From Platycnemis pennipes (taxonomy: Eukaryota > Arthropoda > Insecta > Odonata > Platycnemididae), in contig OW121852.1 in assembly GCA_933228895.1 (NCBI GenBank), positions 104,739,544 to 104,803,543 on the forward strand: a stretch of 64,000 nucleotides of DNA. The letters run 5' to 3'. Positions 1 through 12,068 of this stretch are shown here, piece after piece. How positions within the stretch are numbered: the first letter of the stretch is position 1; the number at the start of each line of letters is the position of its first letter. A program made the translations under genes and the position numbers. The notes under the pieces were generated by a model. It had not been told where the DNA came from and made no database searches. It saw nothing but the letters and a program-made list of their open reading frames with translations.

Positions 1-1300
1 TAATAGTTTTACTTGCATCCCTCAAGGGTTCCTTGATAGGTGCGTCGTTTCACCTCTCGAACCTTTGTATTTGGTCACGTTCTCTAGTCGCTGTGATATC
101 CTGCGATAAAAATCCGGGTGTCATGGTTTGTCAACAGCCTTTTTTTCCTCCCTAAGCGTTAGGTTCTTTCTAATGATTCGTGAAAATCAGGAAAATGTCT
201 CGCAAAAAGGTGACCGAAGCGTCATCGGATAGGTGTCTCGGACGGATTAAATATCACCCGGCAAGGTGTCGGTTTCTCGTCGAAAAAAATCTGTCTTTGG
301 TCCCCGATGGCGAAATATGTCGGTGGCCGCCTCAACATACAAGGCCCCCCTACAAGAAACTCAACTCCGTCTTCCTCTCCTCGTCTTCTCCATATCAACG
401 AAGCGTGAGATTCGTTTTCACATACGCGAGGGAGAGGCGGAAAAAATGCACCCAGGCTGTTTGTTTTTTGGTCCGTATGGAAGGACGTTGTCGACGCGCG
501 CGCGTTAGAGTGGCCCTGGGAGGTCTTCGGGGTCCGTCACCGGCACCTCGTTGAGGCTGGCTTAATCCCGCCCCCGGGGGTGGAGGGGACGTGATTAATG
601 AACGGGTCGGATTCCAGCCGTGCCTCTGCTTTGCTGCCAAACGAACCTCGGCCCTCGGAAATAGTCGCCGATGCGGTCTACGGAAGAAGTTGTACTCTTC
701 GGCGCGAGCCTACCTTCCCTTCTTTGCATATGTATACTACCGTCAAGCCTCCTCAGTGGTGTGTTGTTGTCAGTCACCACGGATAGCGCATCATGCATGG
801 ATTACATTCGCGCGCGTGGTTTTTGGTAACCATTATACCGATTTTACTACTAAAACAGGTTAATTCTCCGAGAAATGAGGTGTTTCACATGAAATGCAGC
901 CGCCAATTTCAAGCTGAGATAGTCACGGAACTTATGACATTATTAATTTAGTTGGATGAAAAATCGCAGTGCTTCAAGAACAAGAAAGCAAGAACTTGTC
1001 ATGCATGTTTCAAACAAAAGTAGCTCGATTTACCAACTTGAGTTTTTCGGAAAAATCTGGTTCCAAGAAAATCCTTAACCATGGTTACGCCACATGTGTA
1101 CAGGGGTTTTTCCCTTTTGTAAACCCGGCACCAATAGTCAGTAGCCATACTGAAACTACCTTCGTGGGTATCACTGTACTATGATAAAAATTAGCGCTTC
1201 CTTGTGTGTCAGATATATTTTTTGTTAGATTCGTGGGAGGCGTCTGACAGCTGAGGTCATTTACTCCATTTTGGGCAAAAGGGAAATTTTTTAGAGGAAG
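1..1300. other. No gene seen; mixed-composition flank
   Basis: Positions about 180-800 are richer in CpG and GC than the rest and therefore show overlapping open frames on both strands. None has a recognisable domain, codon pattern or splice-site framing, so I read them as chance frames. The remainder is AT-rich unique-looking DNA. Confidence 0.5.
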
Positions 1301-1314
1301 ATATTTTTTCTGGA

Positions 1315-1595
1315 AACAAAGTGGGTGGAGAAAAACTGCGTCGGCATTAGCCCGCTGTTGAATAAAGATGGTGGTATAACTTCCTCCCCGACGGACGGAT
1401 GTTAATTATGTTCAGAACTTATTATATAAATAATTATGTTATGTTCTCCACTTGTAACGATGTCCTCACAGGTCTCAACTAGGTATCATTATACCCGATG
1501 GCAAATTTATTCGACTACCGGGATTCGAGCTCGGGTGTTTTTTGGATGGGAATCCATCGCTGTAGCCATGACACCAACCTCATTTCCACGGTGTC
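1315..1595 (-). mobile_element. tRNA-derived SINE copy, family S1
   Basis: Read on the minus strand, the right side (about 1595-1520) is a tRNA-like head with an A-box-like stretch and a B-box match (GCTCGAATCC) followed by CCGG. The body then runs to a GC-rich motif near 1350-1320 (GCCGACGCAGTTTTTCTCCACC). The same body motif, variants of GACGCCGGGTTTCTCTCCACC, recurs at about 6400, 21490, 34130 and 37350, always as the downstream end on the minus strand. Transcription by RNA polymerase III is inferred from the head. Boundaries are approximate. Confidence 0.55.
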
Positions 1596-1599
1596 TATT

Positions 1600-2930
1600 T
1601 CTTCCGCTACGTGTAGGGGTTTGATGGAAGAGGGGACTTTTAGTCTCAATCTCGCCCCAATAAAGACACTTATCTACGGTCGTATCCGTCGCTTGCTATC
1701 TTGTTGCATTTTTTTGCTCACAAAAATGTATCGTGTACGTTCGATCGAATGGATTAGGGTGCAATGCGTTTGTGACGTATTTCTTCTTTAGCCAGTGCTA
1801 TCCAGTGTCTCATTGTCGTCTTGGGTTGTTTAGGTGTTCATGCGATTGCTATCATGAGATGCCTCAGAAACGGAACTGAAATATTGTATCCGAATAGTTG
1901 GGAATATTTCCGTGAGCTACTTTCTTCATTATGTCATCCGTTGTTACTTTGGAGTGTATGTCGGATAGGTGAATAAGGCTAGAAGAATATATGAATTGGG
2001 CACGATGGGGGTATTTTTAACCTTCAACAGCGACCGGCGGAAGTGAAAGCCATGTGGCGAAAGTAGTAACTATTCAAGTATTCGTGGTATATGATTGAGC
2101 GAGTAATAAATATACCGGGAGCCACGAGGAAAAGTGAAAAACTTTATGTATAAATGTTCATATTTTATTTTGACGTGTTTCGTCTCGCGGTTTGATACCA
2201 ACAAAATATTTAAAAGGCCTTACGTCTCGTTTTATTGGTGGATGTTTTCTGAGACTTGAGGCCTTCTAACTCGATCATTTTGTATTGTGAAAGGAAGGAA
2301 TGACAACGAACTCAAAGAATTTTGTGTGATTTAGGTTCAGTCATAATTATTAATTTTCTATTTTTTCTTTCCATTTATCTTATTGTATATTCATTAAATT
2401 ATGATATATAACGTTGAAATGGATAATTTTAATGAATATTTGATTTTACCTGTTAGGGATGGCGTAAGATTGGATTCTCGACATCAATATTACCCTATTT
2501 TAACGAAGGCAGTCATGGGATACACATTGTCGGCGGGCTAGCCAACGTAAGGAGTAATAATGTCAGTGTTCTGAACTTGGTACTGGAATACCCTGGGAAA
2601 ATATCAGACCGTCAGAATAGATAGGTATTACATTTGATAGGAATGAAATAGGGTTTGTGAAACCATTATTTTAGCCCACACTGATCGGATTTCTTAGAAA
2701 TCATTATGATTTATGCCACTTGTGGTTGTTGTTCTTAAACCATTCCATGTTATTTCTCAAATAGGACTCACTCATACCTTGTGTACTTGTTTTCAGCTCG
2801 TCTCAAGACAACGTTGTATGTTCATCCCCACAAATTCTTCGACAGTACTTTTAAATCATTAATATTCGTAGCCTCATACCTCCACTCGAAGTGTGGTGCT
2901 CATGAATGTGATCTTCTTGCTTTAATCCTT
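1600..2930. other. No gene seen; AT-rich unique DNA
   Basis: I see no coding pattern, tRNA or clear repeat here. Open frames are short and have no recognisable protein features. Confidence 0.5.
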
Positions 2931-2934
2931 CCGG

Positions 2935-3215
2935 GGCCATCAGTTTTCGGTTGCGCGACGGCTCCCGGCCGCCTCAGCCCTGCGTCAAAACCCCTCCAAG
3001 GCCGCGACCCCCAGGAGGGATATGGCGGGGGATTGTGTGCTGTCTTGAGGCCGCGCGTTACATCAAAGAGAAATTCGACGGCCGTGGGCGTAAAAAGTTC
3101 ACGTGTCAGCGGGGGTCGGGACGAGAGGAAAGGGGCCTCGATAACCATAGTCCCATCGTCCTGCAATATCCTGACCCTGTCTGTGGTTTTTCGCGGGTGT
3201 AGAGGAATCATGGAG
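2935..3215. other. GC-rich, CpG-containing block
   Basis: An abrupt GC-rich island in AT-rich surroundings, with many CpG dinucleotides. It supports long open frames on both strands, as expected from scarce stops in GC-rich DNA. One frame contains ARYIKEKFDG, which resembles dynein light chain for a few residues, but the flanks do not fit that family. It may be an unmethylated regulatory island or part of a repeat; no gene is supported. Confidence 0.4.
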
Positions 3216-3219
3216 GGTG

Positions 3220-4240
3220 TCAAGCAACCCCTGTTAGCCCTCTGTGCGATGCGATGACGTTTAAATGAGAAAACATCGATGTTTTGGACTCATCTGCCCT
3301 CTTAAGGTGCATAATATAAAGGAACCAAAGTTTGGCGATTGTACTTGCCTGAGGATAAAAGTCAGGGGGAGAGGTCAAATGCCTCTCTGCATGCGGTTTT
3401 ACGATGTTTCATTACACATACATCGGTATATTTCGTTATCAATTTATTCAAGTTTTAAAATTCGAAAGGACTCACGTCGAAGATAGACAATTATCATTTT
3501 ATTACGTTACTCGTATGATTCGGGACGGTATTTCTGACGGCCGTGTAGTTGGTGTGATATACCGATGTGTCAGAATGTTGATATCGATGCATACGACGCA
3601 TCGGTATATCGCCAGCCTTTAATATAGGAAGTAGGTGTCATACATTTGAAGCCGAATCATTGCGGTAGCAAGAATACTTTGCGTGAGTGTGAAATGAAAT
3701 GAGGATTCTGGTAGTAGGCCTAAGCTGCCTCTTGGAGTGCGCGATATGCAAATACACTAAGACGTTCATACTAATACGATAGGTGGATAGTGCGGGATGA
3801 TATTATCATGCAACTACAGCTATGGACCCTGTGCGATATGACGAGATTGCTTAATTTACCTGGTCTCTGGCCATTTTCAGATCTCCGTCTTCAACCATAC
3901 GTGATATCAGTTCATCGATATTACACCTCGATTATCGATGCAGGAACTTGCTTTTCGCGCCACCTGCTTACTTCAGTGGTGAGGAATGGGAACAGTAGAC
4001 TTAACATGGTACTTTTATTATGAATTGTTACTGTCTCCAGACTTGTGAGCAAAAAAACATGTAGTTTGCATTTATATCGATATAGGAATCGAAAAAATTG
4101 GACACCTGGCTATTCTTCAGGTAGTGATGTTGATAAACTGATACGTCTCGCGGTATTTGTTTATTATTTTTAAATCCTGTCATCATGCATATATGATCGG
4201 TGGATATTTTACTTCAAATATCGATACATGACATTGAGTA
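3220..4240. other. No gene seen; AT-rich
   Basis: Mixed AT-rich sequence with repeated short ATCGAT and CGATAT words and no coding signal that I can support. Confidence 0.45.
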
Positions 4241-4249
4241 TCGCGACAC

Positions 4250-5060
4250 CCTCAGGTGTTGAGGCGCGCGACAGATAGACTTCCCCTTCCGCCTTGTCGG
4301 CCGACAGGCCACCCACCAGTCCTCCGTTCCCACGAGGCCTATAAGACCGACGAAGTAAGCACGGGGTTGGAGGGGAGGAAGAGTCAGCATTATTCCTATT
4401 GTTTTTTTGGGGCCGCCCACTTCGCCTACCCCCTCAAACGGTCGCTCACCGCTCCACCTCCGATATATCCCTTGATTGATCGTTCCGGAGAGAGGACAGA
4501 CCGTAGTGGTCAGTGGTTTTTTGGGCCCGGGCTCTCAACCCTTGCCTCCGCGTCGAAGGGACGGAAGCGAGCGGTCCGTGGGAAGAAGAGGTCCTGTCTA
4601 GGGGCCAGTGGTCATCCCATTACACCGTCCGCCGCTCACCTCCGATACGATGTCCTCCTCCCACTTACTCAAGGGGTCGGAACCGATTGCCGGACCATCT
4701 TCTCCTGTCCTCAAGCCTTCTCTCCTCCCTTTGGCCCATCGGAACGGGGCTATCGGTGCCCTTCTCTCCGCCCCTCGACCTATTGAGGCCCTCCGAAAGG
4801 GTTCAGTGAGGAGAGGACAGTCCCAATGGTCCTTCTCTCCCTCTCCCCTCAATCCTTGACCCTTGGTCGCCCCTGAGAGGACCATCGCTTCCTCCTCCCA
4901 TCGTAAAACTTCGATCCCCTTTTCATATCTCCAAAGTGTCCGGCTTCTTTCTCTTCGTCCTGCTCTCCTTTCCTCTCGTCCTGTGGGAATCGAAGGCTGT
5001 TGTCGTTCAAGACGCCCGGAGGATTTCCCACGGCGACGAGGAAAAGGTGGATTTTTGCCC
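4250..5060. other. GC-rich, pyrimidine-biased CpG block
   Basis: About 800 bp that is strongly C/T-rich on the + strand, with frequent CpG. Motifs such as CGCTCACC and CACCTCCGATA recur within it (near 4442-4468 and 4631-4650), suggesting internal duplication. Open frames occur in several frames on both strands (up to about 175 codons), which argues for chance frames rather than one real gene. A regulatory island or GC-rich repeat is possible. Confidence 0.4.
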
Positions 5061-5543
5061 TCGTAAAAATTTTTTTGCTTCATTTGAATAATCGTTTTTT
5101 CTCTCCCCCACCATTGCACCTTCGTCCTATCCGTTCGGATGTCCTACGGAGAGGTGGGGAGCGGTCAGCCTTTTCGATATTTGTCGATTCATTGGTCGAG
5201 GGAATCGCTGTCGTGGCCTGATTTTTTCTTCGGTCGCCTAGATAAAGTCCGTGTCGGTGTTTTTGTCGCAGGGGTTTCGTGCTGTTCCCTGCGTCGATCC
5301 GGGGAAGGTCTGTCCTCCTTGTACTCGATGTTGGATTTATTATTGCGGATGGGAGTAATCTTCGATCACGTGCCCACGCATAGGCGTCCGGTTTAATGAC
5401 GTTCGAGGTGTTCACTCCACGCCTTCTTGCGCCTTTTTCATTTGTCGACTCGCATTCCTGTAACCTCAGCCTTCCTACGAATTAATATCTGCTTTCATTA
5501 GATTAACGTGCTTAACGTGTTCGGAAATATTAACGGTAACGTG

Positions 5544-6130
5544 TTCACCTGTTAGGCCGCACCTTGAGTATGTAGGCAGTGTATGGGATCCGAATAAATT
5601 AGGTTTGATCAGAGAACTAGACAGTGTGCAGCGTAGATCAGCTAGGTTCATGAAAAGGTGATACGATAGGTTGAGTATTGTATCGGAATTAATACAAGAA
5701 TTATGGTGGGAATCATTATCAGAGCGTAGGTTAAAGTACAGATTAAATGTATTAGAGAAATTTCAATCGGATAGCTTTACTGAAGATGTTAGGCATATAT
5801 CAAAAACACCAGCGTATTATGCTAGATTCGAACAGATAAATAAGATTAGAGAGATCGATTGTCGTACTGATAGATTCAAAACGTCGTTCTTCCCCCGTAC
5901 TATAAGAGAACAGAATAGGCAGCATAGCAAAGGGATAGGTAGGGGAAATATTTTAGAGTAGTTTGTAGTGCATGATGCATGTATTAACCCCTAAATACTA
6001 TATATACTTATAATCTAATTTAATGAGACCCTATAGTTGCTTGTTTGCATGCCTATAGTGCATGCTTGGTGATCTTCACCCCCTGCCACACACCCAAGTG
6101 GTGGCTTGCAGGGTATCGCGTAGATGTAGA
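5544..6130 (+). mobile_element. Non-LTR retrotransposon, 3' fragment (subfamily B)
   Basis: Translation starts with the C-terminal RT signature LVRPHLEY-x-x-SVWDP, then QRRSARF, SLSERRLKYRLN and SFFPRTIRE, as in CR1/L2/Jockey-group ORF2 ends. An in-frame stop lies after the RRSARFMKR segment (TGA near 5659). The 3' UTR ends with the family's conserved segment of about 80 bp (CACCCCCTGCCACACACC, then GGTGGCTTGCAGGGTAT) and a short GTAGATGTAGA tail. The copy is truncated at the 5' end and not functional. It serves here as the reference for the subfamily found at 44552 and 51795. Confidence 0.85.
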
Positions 6131-6189
6131 AATGTTTCTAGTCAACTAATTCAAGGAATAAATACGCTGAAAATTGTCTACCGTAAAAA

Positions 6190-6275
6190 CTCCCCTGCTC
6201 CGGGATTCGAACCACGGACCTTTAGCTCGCCGGCTGGAATAATATTAGTTACCTATTTACGAGCGGTAGGCGGTC
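6190..6275 (-). mobile_element. tRNA-like SINE head
   Basis: On the minus strand the sequence contains a perfect-looking B box (GGTTCGAATCC) with flanking CCGTGG and CCGGAG, preceded by a possible anticodon-arm region. No matching acceptor stem is visible, so it is not an intact tRNA gene. A SINE head or tRNA pseudogene is the simplest reading. Confidence 0.45.
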
Positions 6276-6391
6276 TATTTTCATCGCGACCTTAGCTTAT
6301 CCTAAGCTACCCCTTAACTCGAAGCTATCTCTTCTGACGAAGTGCCATATTTGCCAATAGCTAATGTCATTGCGTCATTTGGCGGGTAATT

Positions 6392-6640
6392 GGAAAGAGG
6401 AAACCCGGCGTTGGCAATATCTCACTTTCAACGAAAGGCTCCAAAGTTTTCGCGGTCATACATTCCACCAGAAGAACATAGTTCTGCGTTCTTACCACGA
6501 ACGTAAATCATAAGTTCTCCACGCCCAGAACCTTGTTCGGGACGGGTAGATCAATGGGAAAAATCTATCATTACCCGTATTCGAACCCTTGCCCTCGGGA
6601 TTGGAAGCCAATAATCTACACCGCTTCTCTAACATGACTC
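6392..6640 (-). mobile_element. tRNA-derived SINE copy, family S1
   Basis: The minus strand shows a tRNA-Gly-like head (TTGGCTTCCAATCC followed by the B box GGGTTCGAATACGGG at about 6612-6570). The body follows and ends with AACGCCGGGTTTCCTCTTTCC near 6400. The head-to-body order and the terminal motif match the copies at 1315 and 34095. It abuts the tail of a non-LTR element on its right. Confidence 0.6.
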
Positions 6641-6647
6641 CCATGCA

Positions 6648-6793
6648 TTCATCTACATGTACGCGACACCCTGCTAGCTACCGCGAGGGTGTGTGGCAGG
6701 GGGTGAAGTTCACCAAGAATGAACTATGGATATGAAAACATGCTACTATAGGGTCTCAGGCAACTAGATTGTTAGTATCTTTATAGTAATTAA
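6648..6793 (-). mobile_element. Non-LTR 3' end fragment (TAGATG-tailed family)
   Basis: The minus strand carries the conserved terminal segment (CACCCCCTGCCACACACCCT) followed by a short TACATGTAGATG tail. Upstream it has the GAGACCCTATAGT 3' UTR motif of subfamily B. Only the last 145 bp or so remain. Confidence 0.75.
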
Positions 6794-7535
6794 GGGATTG
6801 GATTGCTTTTTGCTACAGCTTGAATATCGTGGATTAAAGCATCTTTCCCCGTGGCCGGTGACTTACTTGAAGCCCACTGCGAACTTAACAAAAAAAAGTC
6901 ATCCTTCACGCTTCGTTGTGGCGCGTCAGAAGGATCTCCACTGTATCTCACCAATAATCGCCCTAAAATTAGAAATCGTGGGTTACGTTGTTGCCCGCTA
7001 AGCCAAAAGGCCGCGGTTCGGTTCCGTATGTATGTACTAAATCCTATGTAATGACGTTTGACGGCTCCACCTATAAAATATATATAACTTCCTTTATTTC
7101 GTATCGTGCCCCCATGATTCGTCACTGGTTGACAACTCGGATAGTAACTCTCTAAAGCTGAAATTAGCCTGAAGCAGTTGCATTTTAAAGAATCGTCCTA
7201 TAATTGATGATAGCTTTCGAGTTTATATCTTTGTTGGTGGAACAGGGAGGCCACATAGCAAAGAAATAATAAAATACTAATGGAAAAACATACGAGTAAT
7301 GAAATTGAACATAAGACTTAGTGCCGATTAGAGAGCGTAGCTAATTTAGTTGTAACTTACCAAGAGATCCTATTTCTGCACTTCATGAGCAGGCGACCAA
7401 AGAAGCTCTTCTTGCAACCTCTTACGTCACAAGAACTCGAAATATTTTTTATAAATCGTTTCCTTTGTGCGCCTGAAAAGTATTAAAGAATTTTTTAAAT
7501 TAAAGTTTAGACTAGTATATTATTACAGTTTTTTA

Positions 7536-7625
7536 TGCATGATATGTAGTGCATGTTTGGTGAGAATTCACCCCCTGCCACACACCTTTATGGTGGCTTG
7601 CAGGGTATTATGTAGATGTATTCCT
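7536..7625 (+). mobile_element. Non-LTR 3' end fragment (TAGATG-tailed family)
   Basis: The terminal segment is present with GCATGATATGTAGTGCATG, CACCCCCTGCCACACACC and TGGTGGCTTGCAGGGTATT, then a short GTAGATGTA tail. No coding part of the element is preserved. Confidence 0.75.
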
Positions 7626-7649
7626 GTTTTAATATCCATTGCGAAAATG

Positions 7650-9960
7650 AACCTCTTGAGTTTACTCATGTTGATTTTATGGCTAAATTTCTTTTTGAAA
7701 ATTTGTCCATGATGGAACATTTTTACGAGTCTGAGGAATCTTATGGAAAGTTATCATGGCCACCCTGGTTCGGCTTTGAACGGAGAGGGTCTAATGTGGA
7801 ATCCAGTAAAACTTATTTTGATGTATTAATTCCAGGTAAAATAAATTTCGACGAAGTAATCTTCCACTTTCGTTTTACGTACATGATTAAACGACGCCAT
7901 ATCTTGCTTGAAAATCTGTATACGTTAGTTTGTACTCTTGTGGTGTACTGAAATGCTAGTCTCAATTCCTGTTGGCTGTTTGTGAATATTATGGCGATGT
8001 TTTTATAGCGTTATTTTGTATTTAAAAATTTAAGGCATTTTTTTTTGTTTCCTCTTAATGTGATTAATAACGTTTAGTGTTAACCATAGTGTTAACCATA
8101 ACCAGTTAAAAAGGAATAGTATAACTTTATTTGTGGCCTTTCCTTCCAAAGTTAATGAAATAAGCCATGTTTTTTCGATCCTGTCCATATTCCGTGAGCA
8201 GTGGATTGGCTTGAAATATTCGAGCGTGTGTGTTCCTTATTTTAATTAATTGCATCAGTACTGTACATCCATCGATCTGTATCTAGTCCTCTTTTTGTGA
8301 CAAAGTTCGTGCTCTGCCGTCGTATATACCTATCAAATTGCCCCCGTCTCGTTATTTCGGATATTTTCGTTTATATTTTTGAGATTAGAAGAAAGGAGCC
8401 GCAAAACGGACTAGACCCGGTGCTCCAACGAGAAGGTAGAGCACTGCATATACCTCCCCATGCCTACGCCCTTGTGTGAAGCTTACTGCATAACGAGGGG
8501 TTAGGCTTGCCCTGCGGCAACGGAGTGTTCTGTACCTTTCGTATCAGCGTTCCGCTTTGTACCAACGCCCATCGTTTCGACTATAAAAGTGCTGTTTTAA
8601 TTTAAAGTCGTTTTAATATTAATTAATGTAATCCTCTTTAACTTGGGAAAATCATGGATACAATGAATTCTTTCGTTGATGATACGCGACCCTTACCTGT
8701 TTTCAGTGTAGTTATGCATAAGTAGAAAAAAACTGAAGATCCGTTATTTGTCGCGTCTCATAAATTATTTCCTAAGTATTGATTTGAAGCAACCTAAAAG
8801 TTACATTATTTATTAATCTTTACACTACGAACATCAATCTTTATTTCAATTAATGTGATGCATCGAGCATAAATTTCAGTGCTTTTTTAAATACTACTTA
8901 CTAGAAAAAACTGATGAGATGAGCATTGTGGTGGTCTTATGCAGCTTAGCGCATCATCACAAGGTTCAATCACCACGTAACTGTCTGGAGGTTTTGAAAA
9001 GATTTATCCCATAAATTGTTTTACTTCCTCCATGATAGAATTTGCTTCTCGAGTGATGATGTGATGTTCATGAATGGCTTTTCATCTTTTATTTAAATTT
9101 GAAATCACAAATTAAAAGAATAGGATTAATTTTGGGGTTGCTTGTTTTTAAATTTGGCTACCGAAATGACTTAAGAATTTCCAAGGAGAGTCCTTTTGCA
9201 AAGTATATGTATTTAGTTAGGTGACATGATTAAGCCACTAAAATGATAATGAATAGCCACTATAAATGCTTAAGTATATTCTCCAATTTTAACTAAAGTT
9301 TAGCGCTTTATTTGGTAATTGATAAAGGCGAATTACCTCTCGTGGGAAATACTTTCGATTATATTTTAGGTATTTGTTCTCATGATGTGAAAACGTATTT
9401 TATTTATAAATGATATAGGTCGTCGATGGCATGCTTATTTCTGTGTATAGAGACTGTATATTTTTCGTATAGATACTCACTGGATTTTCACGAGAAGTTG
9501 TTAATTGAAATTCTGTGGAAATTTATTCTGAAGTGTCTAAATTTCCAGTACTGTGTAAATTAGTGCGGATAACTGATGTTTTCAAAGTTTTCGTCATAAA
9601 AGTGTGTTTTTCCTTGTTATTCTCATTACTGGCAGTAGTGTCCACATCGATGACTCGAAGTCTCTTCGTAGTTGTAGAGTTGGCCGTGACATTGCGTTGG
9701 CGCCTCCTTCGCCTTCGAAGAGGTTAGCCTGCTTGCCAAGCTTTTGGAAGTTGCGTTTTTTTCAATTTCATATTTAATCTGCTGGATAATATTGGCCTGA
9801 TTTGTGAAATTTGTTATGAGCATTGTATTAAGGTTGAAAGCTTACTGTAAGACGCGGATAGAATATTAGACTGCATGCTAACACTTTGATAACATTTTAA
9901 GCTGATTTCTGTAGTTAATTTGAGGCTAACTTCTTTTCCGACGACCTTTGAAATATGTTA
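7650..9960. other. No gene seen; AT-rich
   Basis: An open frame at 7616-7951 (111 codons) begins inside the preceding repeat tail and shows no recognisable domain. I do not call it a gene, although it is the longest frame in a strongly AT-rich stretch. A short direct duplication (AGTGTTAACCATA) lies near 8077-8101. The rest shows nothing I can name. Confidence 0.4.
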
Positions 9961-9962
9961 AG

Positions 9963-10494
9963 AATGGGGGCGGTTACTTGGAACCGAAATCGCAATTTTG
10001 TGCACGAAATTGTTAGATGGAAACGAAAAACGAATATGAGTGAAAAATTAATCTTCTAACTACAACCTTTCACTCATAAATCAAAAATTAAAATCAGCAA
10101 AAGGTGACGCCCACCGAAAAAGCTGCTGTGATAACATTGACGTCATTTTCCTCCCGTCCTTGACTGCTCTTATGGGAAGGGAGTGGAGGGGGATTCTCGG
10201 AAGGTCTGCTCGCACAGATCCTGTCGCAATCGCTCCCATTGGGAGAGTCAGCTGTGTCCCTCCCCTTTGCGATAAAGCGAAGTGTCTTCGCGAGCTCAGG
10301 TGTGATTGGACGAAGTCGATATACATCAGAGGTTTCACCACACCCACTTTTCCAAAAGGGTTAAAAACGTCGGTTTTTCGCCGCTTATATCTCGAGAAAT
10401 AATTGACTTGTCAAAAAACGGAAAAATGCGGGTCTTTTTCTTTTACAAACTATCATATTCGGCTATTAAAAAAAATATGGTAAACGACCCCATT
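9963..10494 (+). mobile_element. Dispersed DNA-transposon-like element, copy 1
   Basis: About 530 bp is repeated in the same orientation at 22592-23130, with high similarity along its whole length. Shared blocks include GGAACCGAAATCGCAATTTT, AAAGGTGACGCCCACC, GAGAGTCAGCTGTGTCCC and GACGAAGTCGATATAC. The ends are inverted repeats: AATGGGGGCGGTTAC at the left and the complement of AATGGGGTCGTTTAC at the right. There is no transposase frame, so it looks non-autonomous. A target-site duplication is not evident. Confidence 0.65.
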
Positions 10495-10499
10495 GAGCA

Positions 10500-11030
10500 C
10501 CCTACGTATTGAATTCGAGTCGATCACAAACAAATAGAATTGAAAGACTGTGCTAGGGATTGAGAAGAATATCTCTCAATCAATCTTAAGCACGTGTTCA
10601 CTCTTGGATTTTTTCATGATGCCTTAATATAATTTATTCTACACATAAATCATATATTTTCGGATCATATAAAAATCAAAAATAAATTGAAACGTCGTAA
10701 TATATCTTTAATGTTTCGATTCAGGACAAATTGTAGGACTAGATAATGTTTAAACAGTATCGTTAGTTAACATCAAAATGTGTTTTATAAATATGTGTTT
10801 GCACTTATATATTCATTCTTGTAAATTTTGATGAAAGCTGAATGCTGTAGGTATGGTAGTTTTCCCTAGAATGAGTGGTAAAGTTCATCAAGTTGGGAAA
10901 ACTGCTAATTTTAGGGTGCGCGGAGTTAAGTTTTCATTGCCTAGTCTTAATTTTTTAATTTGTAATTGATTTAAAATAAGCACTGAAATGGCAATAAAAT
11001 TATCGTTAAAATGATGTATTTTACATTGCA
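10500..11030. other. No gene seen; AT-rich
   Basis: AT-rich sequence without recognisable coding or repeat features. Confidence 0.4.
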
Positions 11031-11036
11031 TTAGCA

Positions 11037-11330
11037 TTAACACATATCCAGATATAATTTTTCAAAATGCTGCGGCACATCACTTTGACGCTGACAGTAA
11101 GAGTAGTTTGATGCAGTTCTCCATTCAATTCTCCTATCAGTTAAGATCCTCACATCTACATAATTCTTCTGTTTCACATTTCTCACTACTTGCTCCATAT
11201 ATCTCATGCGAGGTACTCCTTTTACATTCTTCCCGTTCACTTTTCCCGCGACGATTGTCTTCATCAGGCCATCATGTCCTAAGGTATGGCCGATAACATT
11301 TTCGCGTCTTTTTAAAATTACAATCATTAC
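11037..11330 (-). pseudogene. Relic of RTE-like non-LTR ORF (C-terminal end)
   Basis: The minus-strand frame reads RRENVIGHTLGHDGLMKTIV, then KVNGKNVKGVPRMRYMEQVV, then NYVDVRILTDRRIEWRTASN. This is the pattern of the C-terminal tail of RTE-type endonuclease/reverse-transcriptase ORFs (IGH-x-LRH-x-GL-x-KT, G-x-x-GRPR-x-x-Y, W-R-x-ASN). Only about 75 residues are recognisable and no RT core is present. The element is dead. Related relics lie at 27220 and 61959. Confidence 0.65.
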
Positions 11331-11339
11331 TAATTGATC

Positions 11340-11825
11340 AACTTACTACGATATAAAAAACTACATTAATTGCCTGATGAAATGTTTCCGTCATATTTGA
11401 CGGCACTGGCAACCGGTATAACAATAATTGACGCAATATTACCATTTTGTTGGTATGAGAGAATTGCGCTAGTTCTCCAGTCACGTGCAGTTGAATGATT
11501 TATGTTTACAATAGAATATAATACATTTTTCAGTGGGTTAAGGTTTGAATCCATTAATGTGTAATTCGCATTAGTGCAGCAGTGGTGCAGTTTACGTTAG
11601 GTAAGTCGTGCTAAAAGCATTTTAAGATGCGCTCTAGTCTACCTGCAGTACATCTACATATGCGGTTATATTGTTGCCCATAAATTTTTGTTAATTTTTA
11701 GCGGGAATGAAGGCATTTTAAATTTATTTTGCGGCAGTGTCTCATCTTGCTGTTCATGTCAGATCGAGCGTATCACGCGGTTGAACTTAATACATCATCA
11801 CGGAAAATGAAAACAACTATGTATT
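11340..11825. other. No gene seen
   Basis: AT-rich sequence with no supported feature. Confidence 0.4.
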
Positions 11826-11832
11826 TAATTAG

Positions 11833-12068
11833 TTGAATTTTATTTGGACGACCCGGATTTCGACGGAAAATGAAAACTAATTTGTGAACTCCAGAGAATT
11901 GTATTTGGACGACCCGGGTTTGACGGAAAAAGAGAACTACTTTGTTAACTCCACAGAGAATTTTATTTGGACGACCCGGATTTCGACGGAAAATGAAAAC
12001 TACTTTGTTAACTCCACAGAGAATTTAATTTGGACGACCCAGGTTTCGACAAGTTGTGTCATCTTCAG
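11833..12068 (-). repeat. Tandem repeat, 61-63 bp unit, about 3.5 copies
   Basis: The word GGACGACCC recurs at 11846, 11907, 11969 and 12032. Each occurrence is followed by GGATTTCGACGG or a close variant, and AATGAAAACTA and TTTGT-AACTCCACAGAGAATT recur between them. On the minus strand each unit contains GAAA followed by a CCGGGTC word, and only the unit at the right end has the complete hammerhead-like motif (see 12036-12068). Such arrays with a GAAAC box resemble terminal repeats of Penelope-like elements; that link is an inference. Confidence 0.75.
12036..12068 (-). other. Hammerhead-like motif, locus 1
   Basis: On the minus strand the order is CTGAAGA (a match to the hammerhead CUGANGA box), one extra T, stem GACA, loop CAACT, stem TGTC, GAAA, then CCTGGG and TC. 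The extra base between the box and the stem departs from the standard hammerhead fold. Only two base pairs of a possible stem I are visible next to the box. Confidence 0.4.

Noticed and set aside
2951..3202. Frame containing ARYIKEKFDG that resembles dynein light chain
   Set aside because: Only about ten residues are similar. The expected flanking residues of that family are absent, and the frame lies in a GC-rich block where open frames are common.
4256..5119. Long frames of 173-176 codons on both strands
   Set aside because: Overlapping frames on opposite strands in GC-rich DNA, with no domain, codon bias contrast or splice framing.
7616..7951. 111-codon frame in an AT-rich region
   Set aside because: It starts inside a retroelement tail and shows no recognisable domain. 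Kept only as a note.
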